From: Oscillospiraceae bacterium
GTDB lineage: Bacteria; Bacillota; Clostridia; Oscillospirales; Ruminococcaceae
DNA length: 57,996 bases
Direction: 5' to 3'
Assembly (NCBI GenBank): GCA_900768125.1
Contig: CAAGBS010000001.1
Coordinates: 1-57,996 of the forward strand
Part shown: positions 1 to 8,870 of the stretch, piece by piece
How positions within the stretch are numbered: the stretch's first letter is position 1
Layout: every line of letters starts with the position of its first letter
The notes under the pieces: model-generated
Databases searched by the model: none
What the model was told of the DNA's origin: nothing
Seen by the model: only the letters and a program-made list of their open reading frames with translations
Position numbers and translations under genes: made by a program

Positions 1-29
1 CGCAGCGTTTTCCGCCGCAGGCGGATAAT

Positions 30-119
30 GCGTTTACTGTATGTATTTCAAGGTTTGGTAACGACGCAGATGATATAAGTCATAGAAATCTGCCGTGAAG
101 GAGGTTTTTAGAGGTGACC
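30..119. repeat. Partial copy of a dispersed MITE-like repeat (family A)
   Basis: This stretch matches the reverse complement of 33361-33475 almost base for base. The shared sequence includes the track TTTCAAGGTTTGGTAACGAC and the terminal block AGGTTTTTAGAGGTGACC. The copy near 33.4 kb has about 20 extra bases in the middle. It lies just upstream of rfbA, so the element end is part of the leader or promoter region of the polysaccharide operon. The outer end, if present, is beyond or near the window edge. Confidence 0.7.
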
Positions 120-141
120 TAATGTGAAAGAGAGACTGTAA

Positions 142-1023
142 ATGAGAAAAGGTATTATTCTTGCCGGCGGAAGCGGCACAAGGCTATACCCTATAACCAT
201 GGTAACATCAAAGCAGCTACTCCCGATTTATGACAAACCCATGATATTCTACCCGCTTTCAACGCTCATGCTGGCGGGGATACAGGATATACTTATAATC
301 TCCACCCCGACCGATCTCCCGAATTTCGAGCGCCTGCTCGGTGACGGCTCCAGATACGGCATAAACCTCAGCTATAAGGAACAGCCCTCCCCAGACGGGC
401 TTGCACAGGCTTTCATCATCGGCGAGGATTTCATCGGCGGACAGGAATGCGCGATGATACTCGGCGACAATATATTCCACGGCAATGGACTGACTAAACA
501 CCTGCTTGCTGCGTCGGACAATCACGATATGGCGACTATCTTCGGGTACTATGTCGATGACCCTCAGAGATTCGGCGTAGTCGAGTTCGACAGGAACGGA
601 AACGTTCTTTCCCTTGAAGAAAAGCCCGAATCCCCAAAGTCGAACTACGCAGTGACAGGTCTTTATTTTTATGACTCGGACGTGTGCGAATACGCAAAGT
701 CGCTGAAGCCCTCCCCCCGCGGCGAGCTTGAGATAACCGACCTCAACAGGATATATCTGGAGGAGAAGAAGCTGTCCGTCATCACCCTCGGCAGAGGATA
801 CGGCTGGCTCGATACCGGCACCGTCGACAGTCTCGCGGAAGCCGGCGAGTATGTAAAGGTCATCGAAAACCGCCAGGGTCTTAAAATAGCCTGCCTTGAG
901 GAAATATCCTACAAGAACGGCTGGATAGACCGCGCCGAACTGATGAAGAGCGCGGAAAGCTACGGAAAAAGCCCCTACGGAGCGCACCTCCGCAGAGTTG
1001 CCGACAACAAGATAATTTACTAA
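142..1023 (+). CDS. rfbA: Glucose-1-phosphate thymidylyltransferase
   Basis: Makes dTDP-glucose from dTTP and glucose-1-phosphate, the first step of dTDP-deoxysugar synthesis, in the cytoplasm. The 293-aa length is normal for RmlA. Visible are the nucleotidyltransferase loop GGSGTRLYP (residues 9-17), LGDN (107-110, metal and nucleotide binding) and EEKP (159-162, sugar binding). The ATG follows a GAAAGAGAG ribosome-binding site. It is the first of about eleven co-directional polysaccharide genes; rfbB begins 14 bases downstream. A dispersed repeat ends about 20 bases upstream, and no sigma-A promoter is evident in the 141 bases available, so the true promoter may lie outside the window. The identification is secure. 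Confidence 0.96.
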   Translation: MRKGIILAGGSGTRLYPITMVTSKQLLPIYDKPMIFYPLSTLMLAGIQDILIISTPTDLPNFERLLGDGSRYGINLSYKEQPSPDGLAQAFIIGEDFIGGQECAMILGDNIFHGNGLTKHLLAASDNHDMATIFGYYVDDPQRFGVVEFDRNGNVLSLEEKPESPKSNYAVTGLYFYDSDVCEYAKSLKPSPRGELEITDLNRIYLEEKKLSVITLGRGYGWLDTGTVDSLAEAGEYVKVIENRQGLKIACLEEISYKNGWIDRAELMKSAESYGKSPYGAHLRRVADNKIIY

Positions 1024-1037
1024 GACGGAGAATACAT

Positions 1038-2033
1038 ATGAAGATAATCGTAACAGGCGGCGCAGGTTTTATCGGAGGAAATTTCATTCACTATATGCTC
1101 AGAGAGCACCCCGAAGACGAGATAGTCTGCATAGACTGCCTCACATACGCGGGAAATATGGAAACGCTCGAACCGGTGATGAACGACCCGCGCTTCACAT
1201 TCTACAAGGCGGATATCACCGACAGACCCGCCATCTTTGAGATATTCGAAAAGGAAAAGCCCGACGCAGTCGTGAACTTCGCGGCTGAGAGCCACGTTGA
1301 CAGGTCGATCGAAAACCCCGGAGTATTCCTTAACACCAACATCATCGGCACGCAGGTGATGATGGACGCTTCCCGCAAGTACGGCGTAAAGCGCTATCAC
1401 CAGGTGTCCACCGACGAGGTGTACGGCGACCTGCCCCTCGACAGACCCGACCTTTTCTTCACCGAAGAGACACCTATCCACACAAGCTCCCCCTACTCCG
1501 CCTCAAAGGCGTCGGCTGACCTGCTGGTGCAGGCATACCACCGCACGTTCGGTCTGCCCGCGACTATCTCCCGCTGCTCCAACAACTACGGACCGTATCA
1601 CTTCCCGGAAAAGCTGATACCGCTGATGATAACCAACGCGCTCTATGACAAGCCGCTGCCGGTATACGGCGAAGGGCTGAACGTCCGCGACTGGCTTTAT
1701 GTGGAGGACCACTGCCGCGCCATCGACCTGATAATCCGCAGGGGTACTGTCGGCGAGGTATACAATATCGGCGGCCATAACGAGATGAAGAACATCGACA
1801 TCGTAAAGATGATATGCGACGCTCTCGGAAAGCCCTATTCCCTCATAACTCATGTGGAGGACAGAAAAGGCCACGACATGAGATACGCCATCGACCCCAC
1901 AAAAATACACGGCGAACTCGGCTGGCTTCCTGAAACTAAGTTCGCAGATGGTATCCAGAAGACCATCAGCTGGTATCTCGAAAACCGAGGCTGGTGGGAG
2001 CATATCATCGAGTCCGGCCGCAACAGGCTGTGA
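1038..2033 (+). CDS. rfbB: dTDP-glucose 4,6-dehydratase
   Basis: Extended short-chain dehydrogenase that turns dTDP-glucose into dTDP-4-keto-6-deoxyglucose with bound NAD. It shows the Rossmann motif GGAGFIG (residues 7-13), the catalytic triad TDE (125-127) and YSASK (Tyr153, Lys157). The 331-aa length is typical. It pairs with rfbA, and together they supply the 4-keto-6-deoxy intermediate. No rmlD reductase was found in the window, and the adjacent RmlC-like gene lacks the usual catalytic histidines, so the final dTDP-sugar need not be L-rhamnose unless rmlC and rmlD lie elsewhere. The stop overlaps the next start (GTGA). Confidence 0.96.
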   Translation: MKIIVTGGAGFIGGNFIHYMLREHPEDEIVCIDCLTYAGNMETLEPVMNDPRFTFYKADITDRPAIFEIFEKEKPDAVVNFAAESHVDRSIENPGVFLNTNIIGTQVMMDASRKYGVKRYHQVSTDEVYGDLPLDRPDLFFTEETPIHTSSPYSASKASADLLVQAYHRTFGLPATISRCSNNYGPYHFPEKLIPLMITNALYDKPLPVYGEGLNVRDWLYVEDHCRAIDLIIRRGTVGEVYNIGGHNEMKNIDIVKMICDALGKPYSLITHVEDRKGHDMRYAIDPTKIHGELGWLPETKFADGIQKTISWYLENRGWWEHIIESGRNRL

Positions 2034-3001
2034 GCGAAAACACGCCGCAGCCGACGGTAAGCGTCATAATGCTGTCGTATAACCACGGCAGGTATATTTC
2101 ACGGGCGGTAGAAAGCGTCCTCATGCAGAAGACGGATTTCCCCTATGAAATACTCATCGGCGACGACGCTTCGTCCGACGATTCCCCCGAAATACTGAAA
2201 GAATACGCCGAAAAATACCCGGACAGAATACGGCTTGTCCTCCGCGGGGAAAACACCGGCACCACCCGCAACGCATACGACCTCATGCAGCGCGCCCGCG
2301 GAAAGTACCTCGCCTCCTGTGAAAGCGACGACTACTGGACGGACGAATGCAAGCTGCAAAAACAGGTCAGCTTCCTCGAAAGCCATACGGAATACATCGG
2401 CTGCACCCACCCGGTCGTCTGTGTGGACCCGCATGGTACTCCGCTGAAACAGCAGCGCGTAAGATGGATATCCCGCAAAAAGGTGTACACGATAAGGGAT
2501 TTCCGCGGGATAGTCCTGCCGGGACATTCCTGCAGCGTGGTCAGGCGGAATATCTTCCTCGAACCGAAACACGACTATTCCATCATGTGGAAGGCAAACC
2601 CGTATATCGGCGACCGGACGAGCACGCTGCTTTTTGCCGCGCAGGGGGACTTCTTCCAGCTCAGCGAGCCGATGGCGTGCTATCAGCGCGAGCTGACAAG
2701 CGGCGCACGCAACCTCACCTGGACGCTCTACCACAACGGCGGAAGCTGGCTGAGGGACGAGCTTGAATACACGCAGAAGCTGGCGGATTACGCCGAAAAC
2801 GTGCTGAAAATGGACGCCGGATTTGAATACTACCGCAGAGAGCTGCTGACTTCAGCAGTTTTTGCTGTTATCAGACATAATAATACAGAAAACAAACAAA
2901 TGGTCAGGGATATAATCGGGTGCATGAAGCACCCTGCCGCTGCGGTATTGCTTGTTCCTTTCATCGCAGTCAGAAAGCTGTTCAACAAAAGGTTTGCCTG
3001 A
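2030..3001 (+). CDS. Family 2 glycosyltransferase
   Basis: GT-A fold sugar transferase, probably acting at the inner face of the membrane on a lipid-linked polysaccharide intermediate. The N-terminus has the GT2 signature (VSVIMLSYNHGRY, residues 10-22), followed by LIGDDASSDDS and an acidic ESDDYW motif (98-103) that would hold the metal-nucleotide. I chose the GTG at 2030 because it overlaps the rfbB stop as GTGA; another GTG at 1994 would add 12 residues. It resembles the glycosyltransferase at 3763 in the same motifs (EGDDYW, KQVDFLE), so the two are probably paralogues. Donor and acceptor cannot be read from sequence. Confidence 0.85.
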   Translation: MSENTPQPTVSVIMLSYNHGRYISRAVESVLMQKTDFPYEILIGDDASSDDSPEILKEYAEKYPDRIRLVLRGENTGTTRNAYDLMQRARGKYLASCESDDYWTDECKLQKQVSFLESHTEYIGCTHPVVCVDPHGTPLKQQRVRWISRKKVYTIRDFRGIVLPGHSCSVVRRNIFLEPKHDYSIMWKANPYIGDRTSTLLFAAQGDFFQLSEPMACYQRELTSGARNLTWTLYHNGGSWLRDELEYTQKLADYAENVLKMDAGFEYYRRELLTSAVFAVIRHNNTENKQMVRDIIGCMKHPAAAVLLVPFIAVRKLFNKRFA

Positions 3002-3018
3002 CCGGAAAGAGGAAAAAA

Positions 3019-3684
3019 GTGAAAGTAATAAAAAGCAAGATCACAGAAGTGCTGATATTAGAGCCTAGTCAGCCCGAAAATACCAGTGCGCCGGCAAAAA
3101 TGAGAGAGACATTTTCCGTTCGCTCGATGCATTCCTGCGGTGTCGATACGATTTTCCTGTCAGAAAGCCAGGTAAGGCTGCCATACAACGATATGCTCTG
3201 CGGAATGTACTACGAGGTGTGTCCCGACCAGCAGGCAAAACTGATATCCTGCCAGCGCGGCAGCGCTATACTGGGCGTCACCGATATCCGGGCGGATTCC
3301 CCGAATTTCGGTCAGAGCAACGTTATCTCCATCTCCGAGGAGAACGAGCGCACCGTATATCTGCCGCGCGGATTCGCTTTTGGCGTACTCACCCGTTCCG
3401 AGGACGTAGTCCTGCAGTTCCGCTTCGAAAACAAGTGGGATCCCGAAAAGGAGCGCGTGTTCAATGCGCTCGACAAGGAGACCGGACTGCAGTGGAGCAG
3501 CGCGGATTACATAATGTCCAGCACCCAGAGATACGCTCCCCTGCTCTTCACAGTAAGAAGCGAGGTGGACGCCATAGAAAAGAAGCGCATATCCGAGGAG
3601 TTCGAAAGGATATCCGGAGGTCCGCTGGTCTGCGAAAAAGAGGACGAAGAAACGCTGGAGTTCGTGGAAGAACCGCTCGTTTAA
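3019..3684 (+). CDS. RmlC-like cupin (dTDP-4-dehydrorhamnose 3,5-epimerase family), probably catalytically altered
   Basis: A 221-aa protein whose middle aligns by eye with RmlC: a stretch like QQAKLISCQRGSAILGVTDI (71-90), then RADSPNFGQ and LPRGFAFGVL (115-124). True epimerases carry RGLHYQ, with the catalytic base histidine, at the place where this protein has CGMYYE (61-66), and GFAHGF where it has GFAFGV (118-123). Both histidines are therefore replaced by aromatic residues. I chose the GTG at 3019, which has an AAAGAGGA ribosome-binding site; a longer reading from 2920 would overlap the glycosyltransferase. It may bind a dTDP-sugar without epimerising it, or do other chemistry. Family assignment is fairly sure; activity is unknown. 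Confidence 0.7.
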   Translation: MKVIKSKITEVLILEPSQPENTSAPAKMRETFSVRSMHSCGVDTIFLSESQVRLPYNDMLCGMYYEVCPDQQAKLISCQRGSAILGVTDIRADSPNFGQSNVISISEENERTVYLPRGFAFGVLTRSEDVVLQFRFENKWDPEKERVFNALDKETGLQWSSADYIMSSTQRYAPLLFTVRSEVDAIEKKRISEEFERISGGPLVCEKEDEETLEFVEEPLV

Positions 3685-3762
3685 TGCCGTCACAGCAAAA
3701 CACTCCCGCCAGCATAAGGATACTCTCCATAATACATATATAAAAAGAAAAAGAGGAAAAAT

Positions 3763-4875
3763 ATGTCCCTTAATGGTTTGGATACCCAGGAAAAAAGACC
3801 TATGGTAAGCATAGGCATGACAGTATACAATCAGGAAAAATATGTTGCGCACGCCATCGAGAGCATTCTCATGCAGCGCGTGGATTTTGACATCGAAATA
3901 GTCATCGCCGAGGACTGCTCCACCGACCGCTCGCGGGAAATAGTCATCGAATATGCGGAGCGCTATCCCCAGGTGATAAGAACTATACTCCAGGAGCATA
4001 ACGTCGGGCTGAAGCAGCAGTCCATCTGCCTGAAAAAGGCGTGCCGCGGAAAATACCGCGCACAGCTTGAGGGCGACGACTACTGGATAGATCCGTTCAA
4101 ACTGAAAAAGCAGGTGGATTTTCTTGAGAACAACCCGGATTTCGTTGCAGTCAGCGGGCGGATAAAGTGCGTTGACCCCCACGACAGGAACTGCAAGTTC
4201 CCCTACGGCGAACTCACGAATATCTATTTCTTCGACGGCGAATACACCGCAAAGGATTTCGAAAAATGGCTTCTGCCGTCGCATACCGGCGCGCTGCTAT
4301 ACCGCAACGTCTACTACAACTGCGACCAGGAACGATTCGAACGCTACGAAGCGGTGGACGTCATGGGCGACCGCAAGACCGCGCTCATGCTGCTGGGTCA
4401 CGGCAGAATGATGGTGCTTCCGGATACCGTATCCGTGCGCAGAATCGACCTCGGCTCGGCTGCGAACTTCACCAGCAACTCGGTGAAGATAAAACCCTAT
4501 GCAACGATTTGCACCTGGATGGACAGGCTCGAAGTGATGGCGGACGATATGTACGGCATAAGCATCGACATGAAGCTTGAAAAGCGCAAACAATGGATAT
4601 ACGCACTGAAAAACTTCGCCAGATTCCCTAACAGGGACAACCTCGCCGGAATAAAGGCCATATACCGGATGAGCCGGGAAAAGCACGTGCTCGTCTCGCT
4701 CGCAAACGCCGGTCTTCGCGAAAAGATGAAGAAGAAGATAAAGAAAGAGGGATTCTTCCATGCGCTCGGCGGAATGGTAAAGTTCTGCTTCAAGAGCCTC
4801 GGAAAGATCACGAAGTCCAGAAAGACAGACAGAAAGGCGTCAGAGAGAGTCATCTCCGGAGACGCACAGAAATAA
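3763..4875 (+). CDS. Family 2 glycosyltransferase
   Basis: A 370-aa GT-A glycosyltransferase with PMVSIGMTVYNQEKY (residues 13-27), IVIAEDCSTDRS and the acidic EGDDYW motif (103-108). It has the same architecture as the gene at 2030 plus a longer, very basic C-terminal tail (many Lys/Arg from about residue 310) that could hold it at the membrane. The ATG is preceded by AAGAGGA. A 78-base gap separates it from the RmlC-like gene, and 13 bases separate it from the ATP-grasp gene. It likely adds one residue of the repeat unit built by this operon; the sugar is unknown. Confidence 0.85.
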   Translation: MSLNGLDTQEKRPMVSIGMTVYNQEKYVAHAIESILMQRVDFDIEIVIAEDCSTDRSREIVIEYAERYPQVIRTILQEHNVGLKQQSICLKKACRGKYRAQLEGDDYWIDPFKLKKQVDFLENNPDFVAVSGRIKCVDPHDRNCKFPYGELTNIYFFDGEYTAKDFEKWLLPSHTGALLYRNVYYNCDQERFERYEAVDVMGDRKTALMLLGHGRMMVLPDTVSVRRIDLGSAANFTSNSVKIKPYATICTWMDRLEVMADDMYGISIDMKLEKRKQWIYALKNFARFPNRDNLAGIKAIYRMSREKHVLVSLANAGLREKMKKKIKKEGFFHALGGMVKFCFKSLGKITKSRKTDRKASERVISGDAQK

Positions 4876-4888
4876 ACAGGAGGATCAT

Positions 4889-6199
4889 ATGGATCTTAAA
4901 GGAAAAAGACTTCTGCTGCTCGGCGCACAGGAAATGATGTGCTCCGCAGTGACAACTGCAAAGAAACTCGGAGCATACACCATCGTTGCAGACTACAACG
5001 AGGATTTCCCCGCAAAGAAATTCGCAGACGAAAAACTGCTGATAAGCACCTCCGACATCGACGGACTGCTGAAAGCCTGCCGCGAAAAGAAGGTGGACGG
5101 CGTGTTCTCCGGCTATTCGGAGCTGAACCAGTTCTTCACCCTTGAACTCTGCGAAAAGGGCGGATACCCCTACTACGGCACAAGGGAGCAGGTCGAGACG
5201 CTGGCTGTCAAGGATAACTTCAAGCGCTGCTGCGCAAAATACGGCGTACCAGGCGTGCCGGAATTTACCCTGACCGAGGAGCTTCTTCCTGAGGATATGG
5301 CAAAGCTGGAATATCCGGTGATCGTCAAGCCGGTGGACAGCTTCAGCGGAAAGGGCATAACCATATGCTCCGATGAAAGCATGGTCGCAGGCGCGGTCAA
5401 GGCTGCGATAAAGCAGTCCCGCGCAGGCAAGTTCCTCGTTGAAAAATACATGGACGACGAGCACTACGACGTCATCACCGCGTATTACTCCATTCAGGAC
5501 GGCAAGGTCGCGCTCGACGCGATGGTGGACAGATATATGTACAGCTTCGGCACACGCCGCCTCAACACCGCCCTGCTCTACCCCTCGCAGTACCTCGACA
5601 GATACATAAAGGAAGCGGACGCAAAGGTAAGAAATATGCTGGAGCAGATAGGCGTTAAGAACGGCACCCTTTTCATCGAGGGATGCGTCAACGCCGACGG
5701 CTTCTGGTTCTGGGAATCAGGATTCCGTCTCTGCGGCGCACAGCAGCAGATACTCCCCTCCCACATCTGCGGAGTGGATATCCAGGAAATGCTCATCTGC
5801 TATGCGCTCACCGGAAGAATGGCTGACGAGGACAAGATGTGCCTTGAAGACCCGTATTTCCACGGCAAGTCCGCGTGCAACGGCGTTGTGTTCATCAACA
5901 AGGGTACGATCGCCGAAATATCCGGTAAAGACGAAATAAGAAATATCCCCGGAGTGGTCAACTTCTCGCCGCTGCACGCAGTCGGCAGCACCGTTTCCGA
6001 TGAGGATATAGGAACGCTCAACCAGAGCTTCGCAAGATTCCACATCATCGCCGACAGCAAGGAAGAACTGTTCAGCAGGATCACCGGAATATATGACAAA
6101 CTTAAAGTTATCAGTACCGAGGGTGATAACATGGTAATGAACACCTTCGATTTTGATGAAATGAGACAAGAAAAAAGATGGGCAAGGAGCGGATTATAA
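4889..6199 (+). CDS. ATP-grasp domain ligase
   Basis: A 436-aa ATP-grasp protein of the carbamoyl-phosphate synthase/biotin carboxylase type. Residues 1-100 form a Rossmann-like pre-ATP domain (KRLLLLGAQEMM). The ATP-binding core follows with VIVKPVDSFSGKGI near residues 147-160 and LVEKYMDDEHYDV near 184-196. The later FIEGCVNADGFWFWESGFRL fits the metal and catalytic region. Such enzymes join a carboxylate to an amine or thiol through an acyl-phosphate. Inside a polysaccharide operon it probably attaches an amino acid or carboxylic acid to a sugar, or makes the group to be attached. The stop overlaps the following start by one base (TAATG), indicating translational coupling. Confidence 0.85.
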   Translation: MDLKGKRLLLLGAQEMMCSAVTTAKKLGAYTIVADYNEDFPAKKFADEKLLISTSDIDGLLKACREKKVDGVFSGYSELNQFFTLELCEKGGYPYYGTREQVETLAVKDNFKRCCAKYGVPGVPEFTLTEELLPEDMAKLEYPVIVKPVDSFSGKGITICSDESMVAGAVKAAIKQSRAGKFLVEKYMDDEHYDVITAYYSIQDGKVALDAMVDRYMYSFGTRRLNTALLYPSQYLDRYIKEADAKVRNMLEQIGVKNGTLFIEGCVNADGFWFWESGFRLCGAQQQILPSHICGVDIQEMLICYALTGRMADEDKMCLEDPYFHGKSACNGVVFINKGTIAEISGKDEIRNIPGVVNFSPLHAVGSTVSDEDIGTLNQSFARFHIIADSKEELFSRITGIYDKLKVISTEGDNMVMNTFDFDEMRQEKRWARSGL

Positions 6200-7011
6200 T
6201 GACTATTCAGGAATTGCACGAAAAGGCTCAGTGGCTTCGCCGCACATCGCTTGAGATGATCAACAAGGCGGGTTCGGGCCACCCCGGCGGCTCACTGTCA
6301 GAGGCGGAGATCCTCGCGGTGCTTTACTATTCGGTGCTGAGGCTCGACCCCAAGAACCCCATGTGGCCGGACAGGGACAGATTCATTCTCTCAAAGGGAC
6401 ACTGCTGCCCGCCGGTATACGCGGCGCTGGCTGACCTCGGTTTCTTCCCGATGGAGGAACTGAACCATCTGCGCCAGTACGGCTCTATCCTCCAGGGACA
6501 CCCCAGCATAATCACCCCCGGCATCGATATGGTTTCCGGCTCCCTCGGAAACGGACTTTCAGTCGGCGTGGGCATGGCTATGGCAGGCAGAAAGCAGAAG
6601 CGCGACTATAACGTTTACGTACTGATGGGCGACGGCGAACTGCAGGAAGGCTCCAACTGGGAAGCTGCAATGGCTGCCGCACACCACAAGCTGAACCACA
6701 TCATCGGCATAGTGGACTATAACAAGATTCAGATAAACGGCAAGGTTGAGGACATCATGTCCGTTGCGCCCCTCGCCGACAAGTGGAAGGCTTTCGGCTG
6801 GAAGGTCATCGAGATAGACGGTCAGGATATCCAGCAGGTATACGACACGTTCAAGCCCGAAAATTACGCTTCCGACAGACCTACCGTTGTTATCGCGAAC
6901 ACCGTAAAGGGCAGCGGCGTTTCCTTCATGGAGGGCAACTGCGCATGGCACGGAAAAGCCCCTGACGCCGAACAGCTCAGGACAGCACTTACAGAACTGG
7001 GGGAGAACTGA
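6199..7011 (+). CDS. Transketolase-like protein, N-terminal (thiamine diphosphate-binding) half
   Basis: A 270-aa stand-alone N-terminal half of a transketolase. It has GSGHPGGSLS (residues 25-34), the thiamine-diphosphate motif starting GDGELQEG (144-151) and ending at Asn175, and HPS...GSLG for the cofactor-proximal loop. I chose the ATG at 6199 because it has an AAGGAG site eight bases upstream and overlaps the previous stop. It must work with the next gene, which supplies the Glu that activates the cofactor. Its place between an ATP-grasp ligase and a reductase suggests a dedicated two-carbon transfer in making a special sugar rather than central metabolism. Confidence 0.9.
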   Translation: MTIQELHEKAQWLRRTSLEMINKAGSGHPGGSLSEAEILAVLYYSVLRLDPKNPMWPDRDRFILSKGHCCPPVYAALADLGFFPMEELNHLRQYGSILQGHPSIITPGIDMVSGSLGNGLSVGVGMAMAGRKQKRDYNVYVLMGDGELQEGSNWEAAMAAAHHKLNHIIGIVDYNKIQINGKVEDIMSVAPLADKWKAFGWKVIEIDGQDIQQVYDTFKPENYASDRPTVVIANTVKGSGVSFMEGNCAWHGKAPDAEQLRTALTELGEN

Positions 7012-7012
7012 T

Positions 7013-7948
7013 ATGAACGATTTTTCACGTCTGAGATTCGGCAAGGAACTCATAAGACTTGCAAAAGATCATGACTTTGTAATTTTCAACGCAGACACAA
7101 AGAGCTGCTCCATCGAGAATTTCGGCAAGGAATACCCCGAACGCGACTTTTCATTCGGTATCGCGGAGCAGAATCTCGTCGCCTCCGCCGCGGGCGCAGC
7201 AAGGTGCGGCGAAAAGGTGTACCTCGCGACTTTCTCAGTTTTCGCAAGTATGCGCGCGTGCGAACAGGTGCGCACATTCGTGTGCTACCCTGACCTTGAC
7301 GTCACCATACTCGGCTCGCACGCAGGTCTCCAGACCGGCTCCGACGGCGCGACGCACATCGCGATAGAGGACGTCAGCATAATGCGCTCGTTCCCGAACA
7401 TGACAGTTGTGGAGCCGTCCGACTTCATCGCAGCTGAAAAGCTCGCGCGCCTGTCGCTCGATTTCCACCACCCGCTCTATATCCGCTTCCCCAAGACCGC
7501 TACACCGCAGCTGCACGACGACAGCTACACCATGACCATCGGCAGGGCGAACCTCGTCAGCGACGGCACGGACGTCACCCTCATCGCCGAGGGCTGGATA
7601 CTCGGCTGGGCAATGCAGGCGGCGGAGATACTCAAAGGAAAGGGTATCAGCGCGCGCGTTGTCGAAATGCACACGATAAAGCCCCTTGATGAGCAGGCAG
7701 TCATCAGCGCCGCAAAGGACACCGGCGCAGTTGTCACAATTGAGGATCACACTATCCTCGGCGGTCTCGGCGCGGCTGTTGCAGAAGTGCTCGGCGAAAA
7801 CGCACCCGTCCCCATGAAGCGCATCGGCATTCAGGACAGATTCGGCACCTCGGGCGATCCAAAGTTCCTCTATGAGGAAAACCACATGACAATAGACGAC
7901 ATCGTTGCTGCGGCAGAGAGCGTCATCAGCAGAAAGAAGGGGCTTTAA
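7013..7948 (+). CDS. Transketolase-like protein, C-terminal half
   Basis: A 311-aa partner of the preceding gene, starting one base after its stop. It carries the pyrimidine-binding domain with FGIAEQN (residues 48-54; Glu52 is the proton relay to thiamine diphosphate) and the C-terminal transketolase domain (VSDGTDVTLIAEGWILGWAM near 183-202, then the VVEMHTIKPLDE region). Split transketolases of this form occur both in pentose metabolism of Clostridia and in capsule or antibiotic loci. Here the setting is clearly polysaccharide synthesis. The heterodimer or heterotetramer would be cytoplasmic. Confidence 0.9.
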   Translation: MNDFSRLRFGKELIRLAKDHDFVIFNADTKSCSIENFGKEYPERDFSFGIAEQNLVASAAGAARCGEKVYLATFSVFASMRACEQVRTFVCYPDLDVTILGSHAGLQTGSDGATHIAIEDVSIMRSFPNMTVVEPSDFIAAEKLARLSLDFHHPLYIRFPKTATPQLHDDSYTMTIGRANLVSDGTDVTLIAEGWILGWAMQAAEILKGKGISARVVEMHTIKPLDEQAVISAAKDTGAVVTIEDHTILGGLGAAVAEVLGENAPVPMKRIGIQDRFGTSGDPKFLYEENHMTIDDIVAAAESVISRKKGL

Positions 7949-7949
7949 G

Positions 7950-8840
7950 ATGGAATACGGCATTATAGGCACCGGCGCGATAGGTCTGCCCATCGCAAAG
8001 AGAATAGTTAACGGCGGCGTGAAGCTGAAATTCTACGCAAGGCGCAGCGAGGTCATCGACGAACTGAAAGCCGACGGCGCTGAATTTTACGGCAGCACCG
8101 GGGAACTCGGCGCTGCGTGCGATGTGGTGTTCCTTTTCGTCAACACCTACGACCAGTGCGTGGAATGCACCGAAATGCTGCTTTCCACGATGAAGCGCGG
8201 CGGGATAATACTCATCGGCGCAACTATCTCCCCCAAGCAGATGGCAGTTCTTGACAAGATGTGCGCCGACAAGGGCATAACTGCGCTTGCTTCCCCTGTG
8301 ACCGGCGGCGTAAAGGGCGCGCGCGAAGGCACGCTGACTGTTATCCTGTCCGGTGACAGCGCTGCCATCGAAAAGGTGACGCCCTGCATACAGACGTTTG
8401 GCAGCCATCTCTACGACCTCGGCGAAGACGTAAAGCTCGCCCACACCATGAAGTCGCTGGTGCAGCTTCTCGTTGGAATAAACACAGTCGCCACCGCTGA
8501 GGTGCTGGTTCTCGGCACCAAAAGCGGCCTTGACCCGAACCAGATCTACGAGACCATCTGCAACAGCGCCGGCGTATCCAGAATATTCGAGAACCGCGCG
8601 TGTACGATGATCGCCCGTGATTTCAGACGGCGCGGCACCGTGAACATTCTCCAGAAAGACCTCAAGATATCCAAGGAGCTTGCGCTTGACGCAAATATCC
8701 CGCTTCTGCTGGGCGACCCGGCAAGCCGTCTGTTCAGCATAGGCACGCAGATGCTTGACGGCGGTCAGGATTTCAGCGCCATAGTAAAGCTTTACGAGAC
8801 ATGGGGCAACATAAAGCTCAGCGACGAAGAAGAAAAATGA
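7950..8840 (+). CDS. NAD(P)-dependent beta-hydroxyacid dehydrogenase family protein
   Basis: A 296-aa member of the 3-hydroxyisobutyrate / 6-phosphogluconate dehydrogenase superfamily. It has the N-terminal dinucleotide motif GTGAIG (residues 7-12), the substrate-binding signature SPVTGGVKGAREGTL (115-129) and a candidate catalytic Lys168 in HTMKSL. I chose the ATG at 7950, two bases after the transketolase stop, with AAAGAAGG upstream. Unlike family members in ketopantoate (panE) or valine catabolism, it is embedded in an exopolysaccharide operon. It probably oxidises or reduces the product of the transketolase step or an acid to be ligated by the ATP-grasp protein. The exact substrate is unknown. 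Confidence 0.8.
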   Translation: MEYGIIGTGAIGLPIAKRIVNGGVKLKFYARRSEVIDELKADGAEFYGSTGELGAACDVVFLFVNTYDQCVECTEMLLSTMKRGGIILIGATISPKQMAVLDKMCADKGITALASPVTGGVKGAREGTLTVILSGDSAAIEKVTPCIQTFGSHLYDLGEDVKLAHTMKSLVQLLVGINTVATAEVLVLGTKSGLDPNQIYETICNSAGVSRIFENRACTMIARDFRRRGTVNILQKDLKISKELALDANIPLLLGDPASRLFSIGTQMLDGGQDFSAIVKLYETWGNIKLSDEEEK

Positions 8841-8870
8841 TCTCCGCACAGCAGGAATAGAGGACCAAGC

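Noticed and set aside
1..141. A complete promoter for the polysaccharide operon
   Set aside because: No -35/-10 pair of good quality is seen in the bases available before rfbA; the repeat may mask or supply it, or the operon may begin outside the window.
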